NCBI GenBank assembly: GCA_049841135.1
Contig: JASGHK010000004.1
Location: 2,914,001 to 2,978,000 of the forward strand
Direction of reading: 5' to 3'
Length of the DNA: 64,000 nt
Origin: JACRCT01 sp049841135
GTDB lineage: Bacteria > Myxococcota > Myxococcia > Myxococcales > UBA5297
Made by a program: the position numbers and the translations under genes. Shown piece after piece: positions 1 to 8,740 of this stretch. Under the pieces are notes generated by a model that did no database searches, was not told where the DNA came from, and saw only the letters and a list, made by a program, of their open reading frames with translations. Each line of letters opens with the position of its first letter. Positions within the stretch are counted from its first letter, which is position 1.

Positions 1-968
1 TGGGGTCCAGCGAGAAGCCGGTCTGCTGCGGCGAGCACAAGAAGTCCCAGATGTCGCCGCACTGTCCCACCACCCGGCCGGTGGGCAGCGCGCCGACATT
101 GCACTCGTTGTCGGTGCTGCACGGGGTGATGCAGAACGGCTCCTTGCTGTACTTGTCGGTGTAGCAGTAGCCGCCAGGTCCGCAGTCCCCCGCGGTGCTG
201 CAGCGACCGCAGAACTTGCCGGTGGCCTTGCAGGTCATGCCGCGCGGCCAGCACTCGCCCACTCCGGCGTCCGCCACCGCGACGCACTCGCTGCCGGCGC
301 CGCAGCCGTAGCGGTCCGCGGGGTTGCAGCCCTTCAGGCACCAGCCCAGCCCTTCCTTGTCCTTGGCGAAGACGGCGTTGGCGTTGTTGCAGTCCACCAG
401 GCGGCTGGCGGCGGCGCAGTACCCGCGCTTCTGGCACAGCTTGATGGTGGAGTACGAGACGTCGACGCCGGCGTCGGGGCTGGCCGCCACGTCGCGGTTG
501 GCGCAGGCGTAGTTGCCGGGGCACTCGCTGTCGTCGGCGCAGCCCTCGCGCGCGCAGTACGAGGAGGGGTCGCCCTTGCCGCCGACGCAGCGGAAGCCGT
601 CGGCGCAGGTTGCGGTCTCGGCACCGCACAGGGAGCCGAACTGGCCCTTGCCGATCGGCATGCCGTTGGGGACGCAGACGTCATGGCCCTCGACCTCGCG
701 GCAGTCGTAGGACTCGTCGGGGCAGTCGGTGTGCCGGCCGCAGGTGAGCATGCACTTGTTCTGCACGCAGATGTTCCCCTCGGCGCACTTCGACGGGTCG
801 CAGGGGCGCGGGCCGGTGTCGGCCGGCAAGGCGACGGCAACGTCCGGGCTCTCCGCCGCGACGTCCGGGCTGCTGCCGGCGTCCGGCCCGGCGGGGTTCT
901 CGCTGCAGCGCGCGGTGAAGAGTCCCGTCGCGGCCAGCAGCGTGGCGAGGAGGAGTCGGTTCTTCATT
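1..968 (-). CDS. Cysteine-rich secreted or lipoprotein, C-terminus beyond window edge
   Basis: The frame opens at an ATG at 968 and stays open to base 1, giving at least 322 residues. The start encodes a short basic N-terminus and a hydrophobic stretch ending at Cys21 (context TARC), which is a loose lipobox, so the protein is probably exported and perhaps lipid-anchored. An Asp/Ala/Pro-rich linker follows, then a long region with cysteines in regular short spacings (for example CDPSKCAEGNICVQNKC), resembling the disulphide-rich surface proteins common in myxobacteria. No catalytic motif is visible. It diverges from the thioredoxin-like gene at 1068, so the roughly 100-bp gap should hold both promoters. 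The 3' end lies outside the window. Specific function unknown. Confidence 0.75.
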
Positions 969-1067
969 GGTTCGCGCCCCATTCGTGAGGAGGGGGGAGC
1001 GTAGACCGAGAGCCTCGGCGAAAGCTAGGATGCTCCCTCTTCCGCAGCGCCCTTCTCGGGAGTGCCC

Positions 1068-1817
1068 ATGCGCCGTCTGCTCGTCCTGTTGCTCGCCCTT
1101 GCGGCGGCCGTCGCTTTCACGGCCAGCTGCGGCCCCAAGACGCCCCCAACTCCGGTCGCCGGCAAGGATGCCGAGAACGTGATCGCGCCCGAGGATGCCA
1201 GCACCGCCGACCCCGCGGACGCCGGTGACGAGGGCGACGCCTGGCAGGACCCCGGCTTGACGCGCAAGGACGCCAGCCGCCCCTACCCGCCCGGCGGCGG
1301 CACCGACTACAACGTCGGCGGCGTGGTGGAGAACCTCGTCCTCAGCGGCTACACGCAGGGCGTGGCCACTGGCTCGGTCTACCGCCCCATCGAGCTCGCC
1401 GAGTTCTACGACCCGGACGGCAGCAAGGGCTACAAGGTCCTGTTCGTGAACGTCGGCTCGCGCTGGTGCAAGTTCTGCAAGGCCGAGGCGCAGGGCGACG
1501 GCGAGACGCCCTCGCTCAACGACATCTGCCAGGCTCGTAAGGACAAGGGTCTGGTCTGCTACACCGCCATCCTGGAGGACGAGAACTACCCGAATACCGA
1601 ACGCGCGGAGAAGGCCGACCTGACCTGGTGGGCCACCTCCTTCAACACCGAGTACGCGCTGGTGATGGACCCCAACTTCAGCTGGACCGTGTACGGCGAC
1701 GCCTCGGCCGTGCCGCACAACCTGTTCATCGACACCCGGACGATGAAGCTGCTCGCCATCTGCCACGGCGCGGACACCGTGTGCATCCAGACCAACATGG
1801 ACCTCTACACGCAGTAG
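1068..1817 (+). CDS. Thioredoxin-like lipoprotein with CxxC motif
   Basis: The product is 249 residues. The ATG at 1068 was preferred over an in-frame GTG at 1062 because GGGA sits six bases upstream. A classic lipoprotein signal ends in FTASC, with Cys21 as the lipid-modified residue. After a Pro/Asp-rich linker, the second half has a thioredoxin-fold pattern: a beta strand (YKVLFVNVGSRW), a CKFC redox motif at 134-137, and a later stretch with a VPHNLFID-like cis-proline region. It probably acts in the periplasm as a thiol-disulphide or peroxiredoxin-related protein. A second TlpA-like gene follows 43 bp downstream and a beta-barrel gene after that, so the three look like one transcription unit. 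The exact substrate cannot be read from the sequence. Confidence 0.8.
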   Translation: MRRLLVLLLALAAAVAFTASCGPKTPPTPVAGKDAENVIAPEDASTADPADAGDEGDAWQDPGLTRKDASRPYPPGGGTDYNVGGVVENLVLSGYTQGVATGSVYRPIELAEFYDPDGSKGYKVLFVNVGSRWCKFCKAEAQGDGETPSLNDICQARKDKGLVCYTAILEDENYPNTERAEKADLTWWATSFNTEYALVMDPNFSWTVYGDASAVPHNLFIDTRTMKLLAICHGADTVCIQTNMDLYTQ

Positions 1818-1860
1818 AGGCGGGCTTCGGGCTCCAGACTCCAAACTTCAGGAGATCATC

Positions 1861-2487
1861 GTGCTGCGCTCGTTCGCTTCGGCTGCCCTCGCGCTCGCGC
1901 TCGTCGGGTGCGCCACCACGGGCTCGTCCTCGTCGTCCAGCACGGCCTCGGCCAGCGCCGCTGCGACCGAGGCCGCGGACTTCACCGTCAAGGCCACCGA
2001 CGGCTCGACCTTCACCCTCTCCGAGCACCTGGGCAAGAAGGTCATCGTCCTCGACTTCTGGGCTACCTGGTGCGTGCCCTGCATGACCGCGCTGCCGCAC
2101 CTGGAGCAGATCTGGCAGAAGCACAAGGACCAGGGGCTCCTGGTGGTCGCGGTGGCCATGGACGGGCCGGAGACGGTGGCGCAGGTGGCGCCGATGGCGC
2201 GCAGCCACGGCCTGACCTTCCCGGTGCTGCTGGACGAGGAGACGAGGGCGGTGAGCGTCTACAACCCGCACCGCTCCGCGCCGTACCAGGTCATCATTGG
2301 CAAGGACGGGCGCATCGCCAGCGCGCGCGAGGGGTACAACCCGGGCGACGAGGTGGCGCTGGAGAAGACGCTCGTTGCGCTGCTCGCCAAGGCGGCCGAG
2401 GCGGCCAAGCCGCCGGAGCCTGCTCCTGTTCCCGCGCCCGCGCCTGCCACTGAGACGAAGGCGCCGGAAGCCTCCCCCGCGAAATGA
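1861..2487 (+). CDS. TlpA/ResA-family thiol-disulphide lipoprotein
   Basis: The product is 208 residues, starting at a GTG with AGGAG about six bases upstream. The signal peptide ends in LVGC (Cys17), a good lipobox, followed by a Ser/Ala-rich linker. The thioredoxin-like domain carries the TlpA hallmark WATWCVPC with redox cysteines at 71 and 74, followed by the helix and a VVAVAMDGPE strand typical of AlkA/TSA-TlpA proteins. The tail is Pro/Ala-rich and low complexity. Family members reduce or monitor disulphides in periplasmic proteins such as cytochrome c maturation clients. The stop overlaps the ATG of the next gene by four bases, implying translational coupling to the outer-membrane beta-barrel. 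Confidence 0.88.
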   Translation: MLRSFASAALALALVGCATTGSSSSSSTASASAAATEAADFTVKATDGSTFTLSEHLGKKVIVLDFWATWCVPCMTALPHLEQIWQKHKDQGLLVVAVAMDGPETVAQVAPMARSHGLTFPVLLDEETRAVSVYNPHRSAPYQVIIGKDGRIASAREGYNPGDEVALEKTLVALLAKAAEAAKPPEPAPVPAPAPATETKAPEASPAK

Positions 2488-4271
2488 CCGCGAAGCGGCT
2501 CGCTGCCCTTCTTGGCCTGGTCGTCGCGCTGGTGCCCTGCGCGCCGGCATCGGCCCTGGAGCTCGTCCAGATCAGCGACCGCACCCTGCGCCTGGACATC
2601 ACCGCGTCGACGGTCGGGGCCTGGAACACCGACAACCATGACGGCTACGAATACAACGACGACTACGGCGACCTCCTCAACCGGGTGAACCTGCAGCTGT
2701 CGTACTGGCGCCTGGTGGGCGCGGTCCGGGTGGATACGGCGGCCTACGTCAACTCGCCCGACCCCGCGGCGCTGGCGCAGCGCTATGCCGATCCTCCGGG
2801 TGACCCCGACTCGATCAACCAGCTGCAGAAGCGCTATTGGAACCTCTTGCGCCCGCGGCACCGGGACCGCATCTGGCTCGGCAAGGCCTTCGTGACCTAC
2901 TCCAGCCCCGAGCCGGAGGTGACCGCCGGCGACAGCTACGTCTCCTTCGGCCGCGGCCTGGTGCTGTCGCTGCGCAAGCAGGACGAGCTGGCGCTCGACA
3001 ACACCCTGCTCGGCGGGAAGGTGCTCGCGCGCTGGAAGAACCACCTGACGGCGACGTTGGTGGCCGGCGTGGCCAACCCGGTGCGCGTGGACGAGGCGAC
3101 CGGCGAGAGCCTCTTCGCGCTCGACCCGACCCCCGACGAGGTCGCCGCAGGCAAGGGCGCCACCCCCGTCTTCTTCGAGGACCCGATCTTCGGAGCGCGC
3201 GTCGAGGGCAGCTGGCAGGGGATGACGCTCTCTCTGCAGGGCTCGTGGATGCTGCGCACCGCGAGCCTCGACGACCTCCGGAATTTCGGCGCCACGACCG
3301 GCATCAACGGCGCCACCGACATCCAGATCGGCGGCGCCTCAGTGTCGGTGCCCTTCCCCCAGGGCGCGGGTTCGCTCTACCTCGAAGGCGCCTACCAGCA
3401 CCTCTCCGGGCCCGGCGCGGCGGCCAAGGGGTACGAGGACGACGGCTTCGCCTTCTACGGCAGCGTCAACGCCGGCGCCGGGATCCTCAACGGCGTGCTC
3501 GAGGTCCAGCACTACCGCAACTTCCAGGCGCTGACCGCCACCGTGAACCCGGGCAAGGTCAGCTCCTTCGCAACGCTGCAGTACACGTCGCCGCCCACCA
3601 CCGAGCCGGCGACCAACGACACCCGCTTCTTCAACTTCAACCGATGCGCCACCGGCGGACGGCTGCGGGTCGACGGGCGGGTAGACGCGCCCCTGACCGT
3701 CTACGGAGCGCTGGGCTACTGGCAGACCTGGGGCGAGCGGGACAGCCGGTGCCTGGATGCCCCGCGCAACCAGCGGCGCCGCAACGACATCACCGACGTC
3801 ACCGGCGGACTGCAGCTCTACTTCGAAGGGCACCGCTCCCACCTGTTCCTCTCCGGCGGGCTTCGCCACGATCAGGGCGGCGAAGACGCCGCGCTGTTCT
3901 ACGAGGAGCTCCATGTCGAGCTGTCCTTCGTCAAGAACCTCGTCGGCGCGTGGTCGCTCGAGTTCGACGGGCGCGAACGCTATCGCACCCACGCACTGGA
4001 GAACGACAACGTCCCCTGGAACGAGGGCGAGGCCTACGTCAGCGTCAAGTGGTCACCCTGGCTCGTGCTGTCCCTCGGCTTCGAGTACGTCGAGCACGTC
4101 AGCGGGCTGTCGCCCTACTACAACGGCAGCGTGGTGGTGAAGTACACCTCGGATTCGAACGTGCGGCTCTTCGCCGGCCAGCAGCGCGGCGGGCTCAAGT
4201 GCGTCTCGGGCATGTGCCGCAACGTCCAGCCGTTCGAGGGCGTGAAGCTGGAGTGGACGCAGCGGTACTAG
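2484..4271 (+). CDS. Predicted outer-membrane beta-barrel protein (DUF6029-like)
   Basis: The product is 595 residues; its ATGA start overlaps the TlpA-like stop. A signal peptide ends near residue 25 (ASALE). The remainder is almost entirely alternating amphipathic beta strands rich in aromatic residues and ends in Tyr (WTQRY), as expected for a barrel inserted by BAM. A conserved-looking segment, SFGRGLVLSLRKQDELAL, resembles DUF6029 proteins known from myxobacteria; this assignment is from memory of the family and is moderate. Coupling to two thioredoxin-like lipoproteins suggests either a substrate needing disulphide handling or a joint envelope complex. No plug domain or TonB box is evident. 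Confidence 0.75.
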   Translation: MTAKRLAALLGLVVALVPCAPASALELVQISDRTLRLDITASTVGAWNTDNHDGYEYNDDYGDLLNRVNLQLSYWRLVGAVRVDTAAYVNSPDPAALAQRYADPPGDPDSINQLQKRYWNLLRPRHRDRIWLGKAFVTYSSPEPEVTAGDSYVSFGRGLVLSLRKQDELALDNTLLGGKVLARWKNHLTATLVAGVANPVRVDEATGESLFALDPTPDEVAAGKGATPVFFEDPIFGARVEGSWQGMTLSLQGSWMLRTASLDDLRNFGATTGINGATDIQIGGASVSVPFPQGAGSLYLEGAYQHLSGPGAAAKGYEDDGFAFYGSVNAGAGILNGVLEVQHYRNFQALTATVNPGKVSSFATLQYTSPPTTEPATNDTRFFNFNRCATGGRLRVDGRVDAPLTVYGALGYWQTWGERDSRCLDAPRNQRRRNDITDVTGGLQLYFEGHRSHLFLSGGLRHDQGGEDAALFYEELHVELSFVKNLVGAWSLEFDGRERYRTHALENDNVPWNEGEAYVSVKWSPWLVLSLGFEYVEHVSGLSPYYNGSVVVKYTSDSNVRLFAGQQRGGLKCVSGMCRNVQPFEGVKLEWTQRY

Positions 4272-4324
4272 CGCTCGCGGTGGAGTCGTTTCCAGGCCGG
4301 TTGCTACGCCACGCTGGGCTCAGC

Positions 4325-4496
4325 GCCAAGGTCGCCAAGGGGCCAAGGTCGCCAAGGCCTTCGGTTGCTCTTCTGCGAGGATCGCGGCGCACCGAGCCGC
4401 TCTTGGGGAGCGTCAGTTCCAGCGCCGCGCGTGGTAAACGGCTCCAGGGAGCGGGCAGCAGTTCTTGGCGACCTTGGTCCCTTGGCGACCTTGGCG
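4325..4496. repeat. 33-bp inverted repeat pair built from CCAAGGTCGCCAAGG units
   Basis: The left arm at 4325-4357 contains the 15-mer CCAAGGTCGCCAAGG twice. The right arm at 4464-4496 is its reverse complement with about one mismatch, and the loop is about 106 bp. It fills the gap between two convergent genes (4271 and 4550). It may act as a bidirectional transcription barrier or be a dispersed repeat family; no gene is seen between 4272 and 4549. Confidence 0.75.
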
Positions 4497-4549
4497 GATT
4501 TAAAGGACGTCCGGACTGGCTCCCAAGCCTCAAGCAGGCACCTCGCTCC

Positions 4550-4984
4550 TCACTTCGAGAGCCCCTCCTGCTTGAGCGCCCCGCTCACCGCCTTGACGAT
4601 GTTCGCCATCGACGGGAACGAGTCGTCGCCCAGATCGCTGATGACGCGCTTGAGGTCCACCGGCTGACCCTTGCGGTACTGGATCTTCTGGCTGCCGGCC
4701 TTCTTGAGCACCTCGCGCTTGCTCACCGGGCCCTTGTCGAAGTCCAGGCCCTCGAGCGCGCGGGTGATGGCCGCGATGCCGAAGGCGATGCCCTTGGCCG
4801 GGCCCGGCTTGTCGTAAGCCTTGCCGCGCACCTGCTTGCTGTCGCGCAGGTCGCGCTCGTGCTGCACCTTCTTGCCCCCCAGGTGACCGGCCTGCCGCAT
4901 GGTCAGGGTGCCCCGGCCGCTGCTCTTGCTGCTGCTCCCGCCTTTACCCGCGCCGCTCCCGCTGCTGCTGGTCTTGCGAGCCAT
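4550..4984 (-). CDS. Conserved small basic protein, unknown function (KGG-like N-terminal patch)
   Basis: The product is 144 residues, starting at an ATG with a strong GGAGGAGGA upstream. The first 28 residues are Ser/Gly/Lys-rich and probably disordered. A short patch around 29-45 (MRQAGHLGGKKVQHERD) recalls the Gly-Gly-Lys repeats of small stress-related proteins, but only one copy is present. The C-terminal half is helical and charged, with no transmembrane segment or signal, so it is probably cytoplasmic. It diverges from the gene at 5180 with 195 bp between them. Real coding is supported by high third-position GC and the strong ribosome site; the function is not recognised. Confidence 0.65.
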   Translation of the reverse strand: MARKTSSSGSGAGKGGSSSKSSGRGTLTMRQAGHLGGKKVQHERDLRDSKQVRGKAYDKPGPAKGIAFGIAAITRALEGLDFDKGPVSKREVLKKAGSQKIQYRKGQPVDLKRVISDLGDDSFPSMANIVKAVSGALKQEGLSK

Positions 4985-5179
4985 CGCTCCTCCTCCAGAG
5001 TGCCTGGTGGGCCCGTCCGCGGACCTTGGGCGAACGTTGGAGATTCCCGACCCCGCTCGCCAAGGGGCCCGCGGATGTCGCGGCGACGACGGTGGCGACT
5101 TCGAGAGGCCTGGGCGCGCTTCCACGCCTGCCGGCCGGTGGTATCGTCCCGCCCGCTTCAACCAACGGGGAGGAAATCG

Positions 5180-5611
5180 ATGAGCAAGAATGGCAAGCAG
5201 GCCGGCTCCAAGCCGGCCGCGGTGGCGTCTGTCGTGGCCAAGGAGGCGGCAGACGCCAGGGACGTCGTGGCCGCGGTGGTGCGGGCGGCCTTCAAGAGCG
5301 ACGGCCACGGCGGTGGCACCCTGCAGCTTCGCTACACCGGTGAGCTCGCAGGCTTCGACACGGTCTGGGTGCGCCTGGGCGAACGCCGCCACGGCGCCGA
5401 CTGGCTCGACGTCCGCGACGTCCGCATGGAGCGCTCGGACGGCCAGGCCATCGCCAAGATCCAGCTCCAACCGGGCGAGCCGGTCGAGGGCGCCAGCTTC
5501 GCCTTCTTCGCCACACAGAAGGACCAGGCCGATCCCACCTGGGACAACGCCGGACACCCCTTCGGCTGCTACGTCCTCGACGCCCAGTCGGGCGCCGTCC
5601 GCTCCCGCTGA
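5180..5611 (+). CDS. Small protein resembling a starch-binding module (CBM25/53-like)
   Basis: The product is 143 residues, with GGGGAGGAA placed well before the ATG. The first 35 residues are Lys/Ala-rich. The rest is beta-rich: a strand with a TVWVRLGERRHG turn, a central VRMERSDGQAIAKIQL strand pair, and a closing WDNAGHPFGCYVLD segment. That W-D-N near the C-terminus of a small beta sandwich is typical of CBM25/CBM53 carbohydrate-binding modules. No signal peptide or catalytic domain is attached, so a cytosolic polysaccharide-binding role is possible but inferred. An HHpred run against CBM25 would decide. Confidence 0.6.
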   Translation: MSKNGKQAGSKPAAVASVVAKEAADARDVVAAVVRAAFKSDGHGGGTLQLRYTGELAGFDTVWVRLGERRHGADWLDVRDVRMERSDGQAIAKIQLQPGEPVEGASFAFFATQKDQADPTWDNAGHPFGCYVLDAQSGAVRSR

Positions 5612-5892
5612 ACCGCTCGGCCCGTCGGGCTGGGGCATGACAGCACTCGGCCGACGAGGGCCCGACGCCCTCGCCGGCCGCGCCTTGACCGGTCCGAAGC
5701 GGCCGCGATAGACACCTCTCATCAAGTCTGGGCGGCGGTTGTCCGCTCGCAGCGCCGGTGTGCATGCCGGCGGGCGGGCGGAAAACCTGAAGCCTGGCCA
5801 ATGTTTTGGGCGCGTTTGGGATTGCGCGGCCGGACCCGAGAGGCGCCTTGAGGCAGCCGGACACGCTGGTCGAAGTGGAGGAGCCGCTCTCG

Positions 5893-6894
5893 TTGAGGGC
5901 GACGCTGGGCGTCATCGACGTCGGCTCCAACGCCATCCGGCTGCAGGTCGCCCGCGTCTTCGGCGACGGCTCCTTCGCGGTCATCCACGACGAGCGCGAG
6001 CCGGTCCGCCTGGGCGAAGAGGTCTTCCGCACCGGCGTCTTGTCCGCGCAGGCCATCCAGCGGGCGCTGGAGGTGCTCTCGCGCTACGGGTTGACGGCGC
6101 GCCGCCACGGCGCCTTGCGGGTGCGCGCGGTCGCCACCTGCGCGGTGCGCGAGGCCACCAACGGCGAGGCCTTCGCCCAGGAGGTGGAGCGCGTCGCCGG
6201 CATCCACCTGGAGACCATCAGCGGGGTCCAGGAGGCGCGGCTCATCGCCAAGGGCGTGCTCTCGGGCCTGGAGGTCAAGGACGAGCGCTGCGCGCTGGGC
6301 GACATCGGCGGCGGCTCGACGGAGATCAGCCTGGTCGAGCGCGGCGAGGTGAAGTTCGGCGTCTCGGTGCCGCTGGGCTCGGTGCGCATGACCGAGATGT
6401 TCTGCCTCTCCGACCCGCTGCTCCCCGGCCACGAGCGGGCGATGCGCGAGCACGTCCGCGCCTGCCTGACGCAAACCCTGCCCACGGAGCTATTCGGCTC
6501 CTGGCCCCGGGTGCTCGGCAGCGCCGGGACCATCGGCGCCCTGGCCAACTACATCCGCCGGCGGCCGAGCGTGCCGCGGCCGGTGGGCCCGCCGCGGACC
6601 GCCTTCTCGGTGCGCGAGCTGGCCAAGGCCTCGGTGTCCCTGCGCAAGATGACGCTCGCCCGCCGCCGCAAGGCCCCGGGCGTCGAGGAGCGGCGCGCGG
6701 AGATCATCGTCGCCGGCGCGGTCATCCTCGAAGAGCTCTGCAACCACGTGAAGGCGCGCAGCGTGAAGGTCGTGCGCCGCGGCCTGCGCGACGGGCTGAT
6801 GCTCGAGGAGATTGAGCGGCTGGCCCAGCTGCAGGGCGGCGAGCCGATGGGGCCGCCGGTCCGGGTGTCCCGGCCACGGAAGGGCAAGGTTTAG
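5893..6894 (+). CDS. Ppx/GppA family phosphatase (exopolyphosphatase or pppGpp hydrolase)
   Basis: About 333 residues of an actin-fold phosphatase. The first phosphate loop (GVIDVGSNAIRLQV) lies at the N-terminus and the second (LGDIGGGSTEISLV) about 135 residues later. The ISGVQEARLIAKGV segment is also family-typical. No ATG is available. A TTG at 5893 with GGAGGAG nine bases upstream places the first motif five residues in, as usual; an alternative TTG at 5848 with GAGAGG would add 15 residues. The protein lacks the C-terminal HD region of long Ppx proteins, matching the short Ppx/GppA type. It would hydrolyse polyphosphate or pppGpp in the cytoplasm; sequence alone does not separate these. 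It is convergent with the next gene, three bases away. Confidence 0.88.
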   Translation: MRATLGVIDVGSNAIRLQVARVFGDGSFAVIHDEREPVRLGEEVFRTGVLSAQAIQRALEVLSRYGLTARRHGALRVRAVATCAVREATNGEAFAQEVERVAGIHLETISGVQEARLIAKGVLSGLEVKDERCALGDIGGGSTEISLVERGEVKFGVSVPLGSVRMTEMFCLSDPLLPGHERAMREHVRACLTQTLPTELFGSWPRVLGSAGTIGALANYIRRRPSVPRPVGPPRTAFSVRELAKASVSLRKMTLARRRKAPGVEERRAEIIVAGAVILEELCNHVKARSVKVVRRGLRDGLMLEEIERLAQLQGGEPMGPPVRVSRPRKGKV

Positions 6895-6897
6895 GCT

Positions 6898-8511
6898 TCA
6901 GCGGCGCAGCGTCTCCGCCCGCTGGTCTAGCCCTGCGAGCGCCTCCTCCGCTGCGCGCAGTCCATGGTCGAAGGCCTCCTCGAACAGCGCCAGCCCCGAC
7001 AGGTCGGTGTTCGCGAAGTGGACCGCGCCCAGGGCCTTCCGCGCCCGCTGCGGCGCGCCGCCCCAGACGAAGCCGGTCTCCGGCCGGACCATCGCGTGGC
7101 CCCAGCGCCAGACGTCCGCGGACTCGATCAGCTCCTCCAGCCCCTGGTGTGCCCGGAAGAGGTCGGCGGCGATGGCGTCGCGCCACGCGTCCCAGCCCGC
7201 CAGCAGCAGCTTGCGACGGATGGCCTTGGGATCCGGACCACACAGCGGCAGGTACCAGGTCCAGACCGTCGGCCCGCGGTCGCGCCCCGCCTGGAAGGCC
7301 GCGTCGACGTACCCCAGCGACTGGCTCTGGTGGATGACGTTGTCCCAGGCGAGCGGGAAGCCGCGCGAGGCCGGCCGGCCCTTGAGCGTGAGGTTGGCGA
7401 TGATCCAAGGCGTGTAGTGGAAAGCCTGCAGGTGCTCGGAGGCCGCGCCACCGCCCAGCAGGTACCGGGTGATGAACGCCGGCGTCGCGCAGATGACCCT
7501 CTTGGCGACCGTGCGCCGCGCCTGCCCCGTCCGCGCGTCGACCCAGCGCACCTCGGGCTCCGGCTCGTCGTGGCGGATCTGCAGCGCCATCGCATCGCTG
7601 CGCACGCGCGCGCCGAGCTTCCGGACGAGGTGCTCGACCACGCGGCCGTTGCCCTCGGGCCAGGTCAGGAACTCTGCCGGCTTCTCGCCCGGCCTGGCGA
7701 TGCGGCTCGCGTAATAGAAGACGCCCGCCCAGGCCGAGGTCTCCTCCAGCCGCAACCCGAAGTCGTCGCGGCAGGCGTAGTCGACGTACCAGCGCAGCCG
7801 CGAGGACGTGAAGCCCTGCTGGTCCATCCACGCCGCCATCGAGATGCGGTCGAGCGCCAGGAACTCAGGGTCGTCGGAGCAACGGGCGATGGGCAGCGTG
7901 AACGCGCGCCGCCCCTGCGCATCCCGGCGCCCGGCCCACCCATCCATCGCCGCCTCGAAGGCGTGGTACTGGCGCAGGTCTTCGGCCGAAGCGCCGGCCA
8001 TCGGGTACAGGCCTTCCCACCAGGCGCCGGCCAGGAAGAGCCGCTCCTGCGGCGCGCGGCAGAGCACCTCCTCGGCGAATCGCGGCTCGCCGTCGGCGTC
8101 GGTGCCTTCGACGACGCCCAGCTCGTCGAGCAGCGTCACCAGCGGCCGGTTCTCCTTGGTCGGCGCGCAGATGTAGTGCGCGGCCCACGGAAAGGCGCTC
8201 GCCGAGTTCGAGCCGGAGACGCTCGTGCCGCCTGACTGCGGCTCGGCCTCGAGCACCACGAAGTCGTCGAAGCCAGCCTTGAGCAGCCGCCAGCCGGCGC
8301 TGAGCCCGGCGATGCCGCCGCCGACGATGCAGATTCCCACGCGCTCCGGCTCACCGCCATCGGCCACGCTCTCGCGGCGGATGAGCCGGTGGCCGAGGCG
8401 ATTGCTCGTCCCGAGCAGGCGGCCGCTGAAGCGCGGCACCGGTTGCGAGCGGCACGCGGAGAGAGCCGCTGGCGCCCCGAGCGCGGCGAGAAGGAACTCG
8501 CGGCGGTTCAC
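6898..8511 (-). CDS. FAD-dependent amine-oxidase-like oxidoreductase, exported lipoprotein
   Basis: The product is 537 residues from a GTG start whose Shine-Dalgarno (GGAGGG) is supplied by the dispersed repeat at 8518. The N-terminus combines a Tat-like RREFLL motif with a lipobox ending at Cys20 (ALSAC). A dinucleotide-binding fold at 60-75 (ICIVGGGIAGLSAGW) and a following VVLEAE strand mark an FAD-binding amine oxidase/protoporphyrinogen-oxidase-type protein. The C-terminal FVWGGAPQRARKALG and FANTDLSG region fits the second FAD-contact segment. It ends the minus-strand block with the aminopropyltransferase-like, DUF350 and DUF4178 genes, so a polyamine or amine substrate is a reasonable inference, not shown. 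Confidence 0.82.
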   Translation of the reverse strand: MNRREFLLAALGAPAALSACRSQPVPRFSGRLLGTSNRLGHRLIRRESVADGGEPERVGICIVGGGIAGLSAGWRLLKAGFDDFVVLEAEPQSGGTSVSGSNSASAFPWAAHYICAPTKENRPLVTLLDELGVVEGTDADGEPRFAEEVLCRAPQERLFLAGAWWEGLYPMAGASAEDLRQYHAFEAAMDGWAGRRDAQGRRAFTLPIARCSDDPEFLALDRISMAAWMDQQGFTSSRLRWYVDYACRDDFGLRLEETSAWAGVFYYASRIARPGEKPAEFLTWPEGNGRVVEHLVRKLGARVRSDAMALQIRHDEPEPEVRWVDARTGQARRTVAKRVICATPAFITRYLLGGGAASEHLQAFHYTPWIIANLTLKGRPASRGFPLAWDNVIHQSQSLGYVDAAFQAGRDRGPTVWTWYLPLCGPDPKAIRRKLLLAGWDAWRDAIAADLFRAHQGLEELIESADVWRWGHAMVRPETGFVWGGAPQRARKALGAVHFANTDLSGLALFEEAFDHGLRAAEEALAGLDQRAETLRR

Positions 8512-8517
8512 GGCGAG

Positions 8518-8594
8518 CCCTCCCCCCTGCCCCCTCCCAAACTGCGGGAGGGGGTTCGTTGGTTGCCTTCGGCGACCCTGGTCGGAGCTCTTGG
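8518..8594 (-). repeat. Dispersed ~80-bp element, copy 1
   Basis: Read on the minus strand it runs from CCAAGAGCTCCGACCAGGG, through a variable spacer, to CCCCCTCCCGCAGTTTGGGAG and a G-rich end. It matches copies at 8653 and 36122. Its G-rich terminus (GGGGGGAGGG) lies immediately before the GTG of the FAD oxidoreductase and probably serves as that gene's ribosome-binding site. Confidence 0.85.
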
Positions 8595-8652
8595 AACCAC
8601 AAGGGTCCGCGCTCGCGCGACTCCGGCCCGTCGAGCAGGTGCTCGCGCGTTG

Positions 8653-8728
8653 CCAGGAGCTTCCGACCAGGGCCGGGTCGAGCAGAGCCGAACCCCCTCC
8701 CGCAGTCTGGGAGGGGGCAGGGGGAGGG
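8653..8728 (+). repeat. Dispersed ~80-bp element, copy 2
   Basis: Inverted relative to copy 1, with 58 bp between them. The pair therefore can form one long imperfect hairpin filling the 229-bp gap between 8511 and 8741. No gene is seen in the gap. The core stem CCCCTCCC...GGGAGGGG is also self-complementary within each copy. Confidence 0.85.
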
Positions 8729-8740
8729 CCGCCGCGACTT

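Noticed and set aside
2837..5611. Very long plus-strand open frame of 924 codons across several genes
   Set aside because: It is Arg/Pro/Gly-rich low-complexity sequence in the shadow of real genes, as expected in GC-rich DNA; it crosses an intergenic repeat and only its last part coincides with the real gene at 5180.
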